A stretch of DNA of 64,000 nt. It comes from Utricularia gibba. Taxonomy: Eukaryota; Streptophyta; Magnoliopsida; Lamiales; Lentibulariaceae. Positions 1 to 11,470 of this stretch are shown in pieces (position 1 is the first letter of the stretch; each line of letters starts with the position of its first letter). The stretch lies in assembly GCA_002189035.1 (NCBI GenBank), contig NEEC01000007.1, positions 1,922,001 to 1,986,000 of the forward strand, given 5' to 3'. The translations under genes were made by a program, and so were the position numbers. The notes beneath the pieces are model-generated. The model was not told the DNA's origin, ran no database searches, and worked only from the letters and a program-made list of their open reading frames with translations.

Positions 1-515
1 AGCCCAGTCCATGAAAGAAGTCCTAGTAAATTCTGGCTGCTACACAGTAGATGAACAAGAGGACTAATCTACAGACTAAAGGCAACGGTCATATTTTAGG
101 CCTGATATGATCCAACGGGCAACTCTCCTCATCTATATAAATCCCTGTTTGCTTTATGAAAAAAAGGAAAGTTCTTTTCGATCCAAAAACAATAGTCAAT
201 ATCCACAAACTTCAACATTCTCTCAACGTTCAACCAAGTCTCCAACAAAATCAAGCAGCCAAAAATACTTTTAGGGCATTGTCCAAATTGAAAAGCAAAA
301 ATAATTGAGGGGTCATTCTGAAATATAGGCATTTATATGGGAGTAAAAACATATTTTCCTCAGGATAATATATATTTCTTTTTTTTTTTTGTGAAGATAA
401 CCCCTTGCATAAACCCTTTCTTTGACGCCAGCATCGACCCAACGGCCCCTTTTTCAACGGCAGCAACTGCTTGCTCTCCTTTCTAATTCGGGGGAATTGG
501 GGAGGGAAGAATACA
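1..515. other. 5' flank of the ankyrin-TPR gene
   Basis: No supported gene. The sequence has A/T runs (a T-run near 378-390) and becomes more GC-rich from about 420, as expected for a promoter and 5' leader of the gene starting at 516. Minus-strand open frames here are short, have no recognisable motif and were not called. Confidence 0.4.
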
Positions 516-3500
516 ATGTCTCATGATGCCTCAGATGCCCTTGCCGGTGTGCTTTTCAGTTCGATTATTAGAGCAGAAAGGACGGGAAAGGAATGATTTT
601 TTTCTCCTCTAATCATTCGTTTGCTTGCAGAGCGGGAGAAAGTTCACGTCTTGTTGAACGCGGCGCGTACTGGAAACTTGGATGTCCTCAAAAGTATGTT
701 ACTTTTTTGGTTTCTAATGCTTCTGTTTATTCACTCAGTTGTTGCGATGTTTAGCCATTTTCTGTCCATTTTGTCTGGTGACAGTTTTTTCTTGTTATCT
801 GAAAATTTGGTAGAGCTAGGCCGGGAACTTGATAGCGGAAAAGGCTTGGGACAAACAGTTGCAGATGTCAAGGATGCTAACAAGAGAGGGGCTCTGCATT
901 TTGCAGCGAGGGAGGGTCAAACTGAAGTCTGCAAGTATTTGGTGGAGGAGTTGACGATGAATGTTGATATTCAAGATGAAGATGGTAAACTATAATCAGG
1001 CCTTCATGAAATAAATCTAAGGCAAAATATGTTATTTTAGCATACTGAGTAAAGCATTGTAAATTTCTAGGGGATACTCCTCTGATTCATGCTGCGCGTC
1101 AAGGGCATACCAGTCTTGCTATGTACCTGATTGATAGTGGCGCTAATCCTTCTATCCCAAGTGAATTGGGTGCAACTGCTCTCCATCATGCTGCTGGAAG
1201 GGGTAAATTCCCGTCCTTTTTGACTGTCACATCCTTGTACTATTTTTTGGGTGCTATTCACTTCCAAATGTTCGAATTGTTATTTATAACTTTATGTAGA
1301 AGATGCAACTGCACTCGAGCGGTATGCCTTCATTATGTTCCCTGAGAATTTGTGAGTGTATCTTTCTTGCAGGAGATATTGATTTGTTACAATTTTTGCT
1401 AAAAAGAGGCGTAAATGTTGATTTACAAAGTGATGCTGGCACCCCCCTTATTTGGGCAGCTGGTCATGCACAGTCAGATTCAGTAAAAAAGTTACTACAA
1501 AATAAAGCTGATGTAAGCTATTAGCATTTGTAATATCTTACCGTCAGTATATTTGACTTTATTTTAATAATTAAAGAGAAGGTGCTATGCACCAACGATG
1601 CACAGATATGTGCCCCTTGAAATTTTTATATTCATTTCTATCACCTTATGGCAGCCAAATGCTAAAACTGAAGATGATATCACTCCCTTAATATCATCTG
1701 TTGCAGCAGGTTCATTGCCTTGCCTAGAATATTTAATAGAGGTACGTGGTTTCCACAAGGTCTAATGTTACAACAGCATAGATGTTTCGATGGTCACAGC
1801 TTTGCATATTTTGCTGGTTTGATCTTTCTTGGCTATCATAAACCAATGTGCAAAAACCGGCTGCTGTAGCAATCTGTCCATCACACTGCTCTCCTCACGC
1901 ACATTTAACAAAGAGCATTTCTTTCAAGAATTCCATCAACTAAACGTTATTTGTCCTCATGACTAGTGACTGAATTTTTGTTGGTGTGACATGTATACCG
2001 TTAAGATGTATTTGCAGTTGAAAAGTTTTCAACTAGTAGTTTATACCTAGTGATTGCTGTCCCACATAATTACGAATTCTTTTTATGACAGGCAGGTGCA
2101 GCGGTAAATGTCACTGCTGGTGGAGCAACACCATTTCATATTGCCGCAGATATTGGTAGTGTTGAAATAATCAATCGTTTATTGCAAGCTGGAGCCAATC
2201 CTGACATGCAGGATGAGGTATAGGGAAAATTCTGAATGAGGGTGGTTATATTATATGCCATTTCAGTTTGAAAAAGGATCACAAATATTCAGTCTGTCAT
2301 TTCGCAATCCAGTCTTCTAGATATGAGTGAAAGGTGAAATTTTTGGCAATCAGAGTGGGATTTATCGATCTAGAAACCAGGACGTTAGTGCATTTATTTT
2401 ATTGGTGCTGGCTTTTACTGTTACATTCTTTGTGGTTGGAAGAAACTGAATTCTCTGATAATTCAGTATGGGTCGATGTTCTTGTTTCGGTGGCTGCATT
2501 AGTAAATTTTGCATGTGATTTTAACTTACGAATTTCAAGATTTATCACAGAGAAGCACTTTATTTCAAAAATTGCGTTGCAGGAGGGCATAAAGTCAATA
2601 CAAGTTGCAGCTGCAAGAGGAAATAGACAGGCTGTTGAATTGCTTTTCCCTGCGACTTCACCTGTCTCAGGTGTCCCAGAATGGAGTGTGAACGGAATAA
2701 TTGAATTCATGCAACACAAGATAGAAAAGGAAGTGGTACATATTATTTTATCTCAATTGAATATACAGTTAGATAGGAAATTATTTGTTAAATCTTGAAA
2801 TGAAAACAAGGAAATATATTATAAAAACCAGATTTTTTTTGGACATTGAATGATTGTTTTTAGCCGATGTAATTCTTAGAAATGTAAAAGATAAGCCAGT
2901 TTAAAGTGACCTTGAGAAAGGTTTTACTGCATTACCCTGTAATTTGAATAGCTATAAGTTGTTGAAGAGGTTCATGGTGCCGTTGAATCTTTCTTTAGTC
3001 AATGTAAATTCTACTTTAAAAATTTTGATTTTATGCACTTCTTTTCTTGTTTCTTATCCACCTTTATCAAAATTCCTAGTTTGATGTGAAGGCTTAGTTA
3101 TTTGGACTAGTTGTTGTACGTATAATTTTTCCCCCTCTTTCAATTTCCCTGGACTTAAATGACTTTTATCTTGATAAATGCAGGAAGGGAATCTTGCGCA
3201 AGAGCAATCCTCACGGAAGGAAACTTCTCCTGCAGATGTAGTCGTCCCTAAAGTACTTCTCTGTTTCATCATTCCATGGTTTTCGCCTATCTATAGTTGA
3301 GTGTCTGCAGTCTTTCATTATAAAGTATCTAGCTCCATACTTATCTTTAAATGCGGTTACAAGCTTTTGTAGCATTTTCTTGAGCTTTAATCCTTCATGT
3401 ATTTGAAAAACTGCCAATCCCATTACTTACATTTTTCTAAATCCCATGATTTCCTCTGATTTGTCTTGTTTGCTTTATTGCCATGCTAACAGAAGATATA

Positions 3501-4304
3501 TTTTCGTTACAAGCCATTGCAATCACAGCGGGTAACCGTTTGCAAACACTTCTCTTTGACTTCTCATGTTTGCCGGTGATTGCAACAATCAGGTGACAGC
3601 TGAAGCCAAGAGCAAGGCTGCTGAAGCTAAATCCAGGGGTGATGATGCTTTCAGGAAGAACGATTTCATGGCTGCCATTGACGCCTATACACAGGTTCAC
3701 CTTCTTCTTTTGTTCATCATTTATTCATAATCTTGGAGCTTTTTGTCTTTCCATTGAACTTGGTGTAAAATCTGTTCAAACTCCTCATCTTCAGGCAATT
3801 GATTTTGACCCAAGCGATGCTATTTTGCTGTCCAATAGAAGCCTCTGCTGGATTCGAATGGGACAAGCTGATCATGCACTAGCTGATGCCAGAGCATGCA
3901 AAGCTCTAAGACCTGATTGGCCAAAAGCTTTCTACCGTGAGGGTGCTGCACTGCGTCTCTTACAGGTGCAGGCAAATCATCCCAAAACCAAATGCTTCCA
4001 CACACCAGTCAACTCCAATTTCGAAAACCGTTTCGCGCATCTTTCTTCTCCCCCGGCAAGCAGCTTATTACAACTGTTGCTCTCCTACTTTCTGCAGAGG
4101 TTTGAAGATGCAGCCAATGCCTTCTACGAGGGAGTGCAGCTTAACCCCGAGAACATGGAACTTGTGACTGCTTTCAGGTCCTCCAGAGCGTCTTCTTCTC
4201 TGTTGGGTTTTACCTTTTTTGTATGAATGAAGATGCATTCTGTTTGTTTTTTGGAATCCAGGGAGGCTGTTGATGCAGGAAGACGGTTTCATGGAACCAA
4301 GTAA
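516..4304 (+). CDS. TPR10: Ankyrin-repeat plus TPR cochaperone-like protein (TPR10 type)
   Basis: Thirteen exons: 516-546, 631-693, 814-984, 1071-1202, 1373-1512, 1655-1741, 2092-2217, 2583-2735, 3184-3252, 3593-3694, 3795-3965, 4098-4177, 4262-4304. They join without a frame break to 455 residues. The N-terminal two thirds is a run of ankyrin repeats with motifs such as KRGALHFAAREGQTEV, GDTPLIHAARQGH, GATALHHAAG and GATPFHIAADIG. The C-terminal third, from about residue 325, is a three-repeat TPR module (AEAKSRGDDAFRKND; LSNRSLCWIRMGQADHALAD; WPKAFYREGAALRLLQRFED). Order, length and wording match Arabidopsis At3g04710 (TPR10). TPR domains of this kind often bind the C-terminal tails of HSP70/HSP90, so a chaperone-adaptor role is an inference from the family. 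The start is the ATG at 516; exon 1 codes for only ten residues and is joined by an 84-nt intron. The upstream DNA holds no better start. Confidence 0.92.
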
Positions 4305-5021
4305 CCGGAATCTACAGCCACAGATGCCTTCCTCAGTTTCTTCATCTTTTGTCTCCGTGCACTGCACAACATTCTGCTCATTTGAATGGAGTTGGTTGAT
4401 AGTTTATTTAAAATTTTAATTATATAATTTAACGTATAATATCAAAATTATATTTTTTCCTTTTATTTTTAATAATAGATTTAAATTTATTCTAAATTAA
4501 ATTATTAATTTAATTTCTTCTATTAAATATTTAATATACATTAAAATCAACCAAAAAAATTATTTGAAATCTCATGCAAATTATTTAGTTTTATTTTCAT
4601 ATATTAAAAAATGTTTTTGATATTTTATTACATATGTGGGACGGTTGTCATGAGAACAGTTCCCAAACCCGCCGATTTCCGTTAGATCAAAAACTCCAGC
4701 CCCAGTTCCATTACGGATCTGATTATCAACCAAAAAAATTATTTGAAATCTCATGCAAATTATTTAGTTTTATTTTCATATATTAAAAAATGTTTTTGAT
4801 ATTTTATTACATATGTGGGACGGTTGTCATGAGAACAGTTCCCAAACCCGCCGATTTCCGTTAGATCAAAAACTCCAGCCCCAGTTCCATTACGGATCTG
4901 ATTTTCTTCTTCGTGGAACGATTTCGTGGGCTGCAAACTTTCAGGGATCGCTTTCTTTTTAAGTAAGATTTTCGGGTGTCTTCTTTTGAGAAGATTTGAC
5001 GGTGAATTGAGTTGGCCTTAA
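4305..5021. other. Intergenic region with the MED15 promoter and leader
   Basis: 3' flank of the ankyrin-TPR gene, then a very A/T-rich stretch (about 4400-4640), then both copies of a 179-bp tandem duplication (own entry), then about 120 nt of presumed 5' leader before the MED15 start codon. No open frame of substance. Confidence 0.6.
4546..4903. repeat. Exact tandem duplication, 2 x 179 bp
   Basis: Copy 1 is 4546-4724 and copy 2 is 4725-4903. Both start ATCAACCAAAAAAATT and end TTACGGATCTGATT. By eye the copies are identical base for base, including the A/T-rich first half and the GC-richer second half with GGGACGGTTGTCATGAG. The unit ends about 120 bp before the MED15 start, so it probably doubles part of that promoter or leader. 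Identity implies a very recent event or an assembly duplication. Confidence 0.95.
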
Positions 5022-8000
5022 ATGGATGGGAGTAATTGGCGGGCTTCGCATGGCCATGTTCAAATGCCTGGTCAGGCTATGGGTGCTGAGCCAGTGGCAA
5101 GCGCGGGCATGGAAGGGGGTGATTGGAGGAGTCAACTACAACAAGATTCCAGGCAGAGGATTGTGAATAAGATGTAAGGAATTAGGTTTTCAAGGTTTGG
5201 GAAATGGAGTGTCTTTTAAGTCTTCTAGGTAATATCAAATTATGATGCTTTCAATTGCAGAATGGAGACACTGAAGAGGCATCTTCCTTATTCTGGACAA
5301 GAGGGGCTGCAAGAACTCAAAAAAATAGCTGTCAGGTTTGAGGAGAAGATTTATCTTGCCGCAACTAGCCAGGTTCAAATGATTTCCCCCTGTTTCTTCC
5401 CGCATAACGCTTGGCGTTACATTTACCGTGTTGCGCTCAATAGAATTGATGTTTATTGTCCGGTTTTGTTCTCTTTTAATTGGTCATGCAGTCAGATTAT
5501 CTAAGGAAAATATCTATGAAGATGCTAACAATGGAGACAAAGTCTCAGAATCCGGATTCTATGCAGCCTGGTGCAGTAAGTAATTCTCAGGACCCAGGTA
5601 TCGAATATTGCTTAGTTATATGGAAATTGCTGCTATTAGGAAAGGGACTATCCTTACTTTTTAGTGCACTCCTGTTCTATATATTCTTACCTGTCCGCTT
5701 AAAATAAGCCTTTGCTTTTCATCGTTGATCAGTTTTTAAGGATCTATTGTACAATTTGTCACTATTTTATTACATTCCTTATAGTTTACTACATTCGTGA
5801 TCCTTACGTATTTTTAATTGTTTATTGACTAGAACTTTTTCCTATGACGTAGTTTCTCATCCTGTGTTCATCTCTGCATGCTTAATGCAGCTTCTCAAGG
5901 CATGCAGCCCCAAATACAAAATCAGGTTCCGCAACTTCAACTTCCGATGGTTTCCAATCAGTCTCAAGTGCGGCAGCAGATTTTGTCTCAGAATGTACAT
6001 AATAATATTGCTTTGAATGGCGTCCCGAATGCTGGTGGTTTGACATCTGCTCTACCCGCTATGAGTGGCACCATGCCTAATGTTCCTGGGCCAAATGCTA
6101 ACAATCAGAACATGCAGAGCCTTCCTAACATGGCTTCTAACGGAATTGGAAACTCAATGGGGCAAGGTGTGCCTGCTAGTACCTATGCTAGTACACAGAG
6201 GCAAATTCAGAATAGGCAGCAGCCTGTTGTTAACCAGGAGCAGGCACAGCAGTCCCAGGGCTCCCATCAGTATGTATACAATCAACAAGTATTTATGAAG
6301 TCAAAGTTCCAGCCGGGTGGTATTCCACAGCAGCAGCAACAACAGAACGTTATGCAATCTAATCAGCTTCCGTCATCTCAGCAAGCTGTCATGCAACCGT
6401 CATTGAGGCAAACCTCATCACCATCATCATCATCATCGTCCAATCTCCAAAATCCGCAGTCATCCCTACAACATTCGACTCAGTCTTTGCTTCAGCAGCC
6501 GTCACAGTCAGTTCTTCGACAGCAGCAGCCTCAGATCCCTGTCATGCAACAGCAGCAGAATTCAATGACTCAACATTCAATATTGCCCTCTCAGCAGCAG
6601 CACCAACAAAAGCAGCCGAATGCTGCAAACCTCCAGCCAAACCAGACAATTGGCCAACAAAACATGGCTGTTGATGCACAACAGCAGCAAAGGATGATGG
6701 TGCAACAGACTAGTATGACTAACATGCAACAGCAGCATACCGTCAGTAAGCAAAACAACCTTCCAAGCTCGCATCAGCAGCAATTAGGCTCACAAACGAA
6801 TCTGTCTGGATTCCAGCAGCAGCAAGTGGTTGGTATCATCTCAGTCATTTTATCTTGCTCACTTACCTTCAGCCTGCCTATTCTTTTACAGAAAGCAATG
6901 TTTTGATGCAGCAGCAGATGCAGGCAAGTATGCCAAATATGTTGCCTAGTCAACCTCACTCACAGCCAATGCAGCATAATTTGATGTCACAGATGCAGTC
7001 ACAGTCAGGGGTGATGCAGCAACAATTAGGATTGCAGCAACAGGCGAATACATTGCCAAGAGACATGCAACAAAGGATTCAAACATCTGGCTCTTTGAAT
7101 CAACAACAATCGACAGTTGATCAAAAGCAAATAATACAACCTCAAAGAGTAATTGGTGAATCGCAGCTAAGTAAGTAGTTGATGTTCCAGTAATAATTGT
7201 TCTTTCCTTGTCTGAGTTTTCCCATATGATGTTTCAATTTCTTTCTGTCATGAATCTCTTATGCTTATGCTAACACATTGTAAACTTAGCGTCTTCAGAT
7301 CTCCCGTCACAGATTGGGAGTTCAAGTGGTGCAGATTGGCAAGAAGAAGTTTATCAAAAGGTAGTAAATTTAAGACCCTTTACTTTCACTTTTTGAAACT
7401 TTTGGAACCATATCAGGAATGACATATAGAGGGTGTGCGTTTTCATTATGAAGTTTCATATTTAGTTTTTCTGACATTTAGCTTAATTGCAGATCAAATC
7501 CATGCATGACATGTATTATCCTGAATTAAATGAAGCATATCAAAGAATGGTTGCAAACTTGCAACAGGTGAGCTACTGCTCGATTTTCATTGGAGTCTAT
7601 TTGTTCTACCTCTTGATCGATGGATGATATTTGGAATTTTATTTGATATTGAATATCAATGTAACCTTTTTTTGTTTTCTACTGAGTTTACTTCTGTTTT
7701 TGCAGCATGATTCGATTCCTCAAGTACCAAAGAATGAAAAACTTGAGAAGCTCCACTTTTTCAAGGCAATGTTGGAACGTCTTCTAATATTTCTCAGAGT
7801 TTCCAAGAATGAAATTCAACCTGCGCACAAGGATAAGATTGTTATGTTTGAAAAGCAGATCATCAACATTCTGAATTTGAATAGGCCTCGAAAGCCTGTT
7901 TCTTCATTGCAGAAAGGGCAGCCTGGACAGCCTCACATGCTTGCTGTGCAGCAGCCTCAGCAGCAGCAACCTCGTCTTTCTCATATGCATATGAATGAAG

Positions 8001-10935
8001 GGCAAATGAATTCTCAGATGCAGTCTCTAAACGGACAAGGTTCAGTAGTGAGCAATTTGTCTAACTTGCAGCACGGTACATTATCTTCAGGCTCTATTGG
8101 AACAAATCCTCGTCAGAATATGATGGATGTTATGCAACCTGGTTCAAATTCTGATACTGGACAAGGAAATGCATTGAATCAGATGCAGCAAGTGGCTATG
8201 AGCACTCTGCAGCAGAATTCTGTGAGTGGGCCACAGCAGATGAATATCACTTCTGTGGCATCTCAAACTGGGATGACAGCATTACCATCTGCTGTTAATC
8301 CTTTACACGGAAATTCCAATATGATACAAGGACAGCAAATAAAGCAGGAACCACAAATGTTTTCAAATCAACAGCTGAAGCAACAGTATCAGCAGCGACA
8401 GATTCAGCAGCAATATATACAAAGACATCAGATCATGCAGCAGCAACAGCAGCTCCAATCACACCACCAAGCGGTTCAGATGCCTGGCCAGCAAATGACC
8501 CATCTCAATCAGATGACTGATGCAAATGATGTGAAACTGAGGCACCAGATGGCAGGAAAAACTGGAATTCTGCAATCACATTCCTCTAGCCAGCGGCCAC
8601 CATACCATCACCAATCATTCTCTATTTCCTCACAACAGACTCTTCAGGTGCCATCTCCGCAGATTCCCCATCATTCTTCTCCCCAAACAGAACAAAATCT
8701 GTTGGCATCCCATACAAAAGTTGGGACTCCTTTGCAATCTGCAAATTCACCTTTTGTCGTCCCATCACCTTCAACCTCGTTGGCTCCATCTCCCATGCCG
8801 AGTGATTCTGATAAGGTTATCTCTGGTGCTCCTTCTCAGTCAAATGCTGGAAATAGTGTAAATCCCCCGGAATCTGCACTACCTTTACAAAATCAATCAC
8901 TTGCCATTGGAACTCCTGGTATATCAGCCTCCCCATTACTGGCAGAATTTACCAACCCAGATGGCACAAATGGTGTGCTGTCAAATGTTGTTCCCGGGAC
9001 CTGTAATGTAGTGGAGAGGCCACTTGATCGCTTGATAAAGGCTGTAAGTGAGACATGAATTTCTCCCTTAGGTTCAGGCAATATTTTGTTTCCCTTGTAT
9101 ATTCTTGGTTGAGTGTTTCATTTTAACAGGTTAAATCATCGTATCCTGTGGCTTTGACTGCCTCAATTAATGACATAGGCTCAGTTATCAGCTTGACTGA
9201 CAGAATAGCTGGGTCTGCCCCCGGAAATGGATCACGGGCTGCAATGGGTGAAGACTTGGTTGCTATGACAAAGTGCCGTTTTCAGGCCAGAAACTTCTTC
9301 AGCAGGGATGGGTCTGGTTGCACAAAAAGGATGAAACGTTATACCTCTGCAATGACGTCTAATATTGATTCATGTACTGCGAGCATGAATGAGAGTTTCA
9401 GAAATGCTGGTAGTAATGAATCGTATGGGAAGTCCACTGAGTTGTCACGCTTGAAAAGGCCTACAGATGAGGTGCTTTGTCTTTCTGTTTTTATTTGTAT
9501 ATTTCATAATTTGTTTTTGAATTTTTGGCATAAACTGCTGCCTCTGTAGTGGAGATTATGAGTTTCTAAGTAGCAATATGAACCTTTCATAAAATTGTGC
9601 TTTTCTTTTCTTGTGAGGTGATTCCATTTATTTGTAAAATGCAAAGGTATCTATCTGTCTTTAAAAGAAATTGTAAGCTGATCCTTTTTCGCAGGCTAAC
9701 AATGTGCTCGAGGAAGAGTTACGTGAAATCAACATGGGACTTATTGATACTGTCGTGCACATTAGTGATGATGTTGATCCAACTGCTGTAGCTGCTGCTG
9801 AATGTGCAGAGGGAACTGTTGTGAAGTGCTCTTTCAGCGCAGTGGGGCTTGGCCCAAATCTGAAGTCACAGTTTGCTTCAGCTCAGATGGTGAACTTTCA
9901 GGCCTCTTGAGTCACGTTTATATTACTTGCTTATTTCCATCATCGTTCTCCCTTTCTTTCAATGCAGTCACCAATTCAACCTCTAAGATTGCTGATTCCG
10001 AAGGATTATCCTAGTTGCTCCCCTGTACTTCTGGACAAGTTTCCAATTGAAGTGAGGTTAGTGCACGCATGGTTTGCTGCCTGCTTTTTTATACCGTTCC
10101 AGATAGGATTCTTTTCGTGCAGCATTAATAGAGATGGAAAATAGGCAGGCCGAAATACTACAGGCCAACAAGCCAATAATGCGTAAATATTAAATAGTAT
10201 GCATATTCTCGCCAACAAAAAAACCAAAAAAAGTGAGCTCTCCGAGTGTAGGACTTTCATATTTTCATAAATCTGCACACTGTAGACACTCTATAAGGAG
10301 TAAATACTAAAGAGTATTGGAGACCTCCAATCCATCAAACCTTGCTTGTAATGCGTATGTTTAATGGTGCTTGCTCGGTAAAGAACGAGAAGACACAAGA
10401 GCTTGAAATGCTTCAAATCTACTGTGCAAACATCTTTATTTTTTTGATAATAAACTGTATTAAAAATCACTTTTAAGGTATTATCTGAATGCTTTGCAGC
10501 TTACGTTTCAGCTTGTGATTTCCATACAGGATGGTGTTTAGCTAGTATCTTACACTCCGATTATGACATTCATTAGTGGTTTTCAGTACGGAATTTACTA
10601 TATAGAATCTCTGCCTGTGCATCAATAGATACCCGACTAGTTGGAGGTTTTTGTTGTGAAACGTACGTGGTCCTTAGTCATATGCTTTATGCACAACTAT
10701 AGTGACGCGTTTGTCCCTTATCTTCAGCAAGGAATATGAGGATCTGTCCATGAAGACAAAATCCAGATTCAGCATCTCCCTCCGAACACTTGCTCAGCCG
10801 ATGTCTCTCAGGGACATCGCACGAACCTGGGATGAATGTGCCCGAGGCGTCATTTCGGAGTATGCACAGCTGAGTGGTGGTGGAACTTTCAGCTCCAAGT
10901 ATGGCAACTGGGAGAAGTGCCTCAGTGCCGCATGA
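5022..10935 (+). CDS. MED15: Mediator complex subunit 15 (MED15a type)
   Basis: Twelve exons: 5022-5173, 5261-5372, 5492-5597, 5891-6832, 6892-7170, 7290-7360, 7493-7567, 7706-9043, 9130-9471, 9695-9889, 9968-10056, 10728-10935, giving 1302 residues in frame. Residues about 35-125 form the KIX domain that binds activator proteins ([56 protein letters not shown]). A long Gln/Met/Ser-rich centre follows, with CAG/CAA tracts, typical of MED15 tail-module subunits. A short conserved island ([20 protein letters not shown]) and the C-terminal conserved block ([56 protein letters not shown]) complete the plant architecture. It acts in the nucleus, linking transcription factors to RNA polymerase II. 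The last intron is the longest, 671 nt. The exon 4/5 junction is the least certain; the choice taken keeps the frame. Confidence 0.95.
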
Positions 10936-11470
10936 CAGGAGGCTGGCTTCAACAACTTGCTTCTTTGCTGCTGCCCTGTTAGTCTATAGCCATAAGGGAC
11001 TTCACTCTGTCAGTGTGTTGTCCGTCATCAGGTATTCAGTTTGTAAGTATGATACCATACTGCTGGTTTTTTTCCTTATCGTGTATATGCGTTTTTAGAA
11101 TAACAGTTTGTTTTTCCAATGTTTGCCTATAAATAATAATATAATACCTTCTCGCATTAATAAAAGATACTCCAAATCCGTGACATGGCCTCAACTTTAG
11201 CCGCTGTTCTTGTCATGCAACACCACAACAAAGGTACAGATATGTAACATCTGTTCACCTTCGTCCACTCACGCGGCTCCTTTTTGTTTGTGAGGTGAAT
11301 GTGATCATGTGAAGATAATTTGGACTTTTCCCTACACACTTTTCTATGCTCTTTTGTTTGCAGCATTCTTTTTTCAGTTGAAAGACATGTGGGTTTCCAT
11401 GGGATTGACTCAGAAGCTTCATTCAGTATGTAAGCCTTTCTCCTCTCATCTGCACATTTGAGCACCACCA
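10936..11470. other. Intergenic region between MED15 and the LRR gene
   Basis: Contains the MED15 3' UTR, with an A/T-rich stretch near 11140-11165 suited to polyadenylation, and the promoter/leader of the LRR pseudokinase gene. The minus-strand open frame at 11157-11489 has no recognisable motif and overlaps the next start codon, so it is not called. Confidence 0.5.

Noticed and set aside
2334-2582. Long open frame preceding the ankyrin-TPR exon 8
   Set aside because: It is intron sequence up to the acceptor at 2582; the family has no such insert.
6577-6959. Leucine-rich minus-strand frames inside MED15
   Set aside because: They are the reverse reading of CAG/CAA glutamine tracts.
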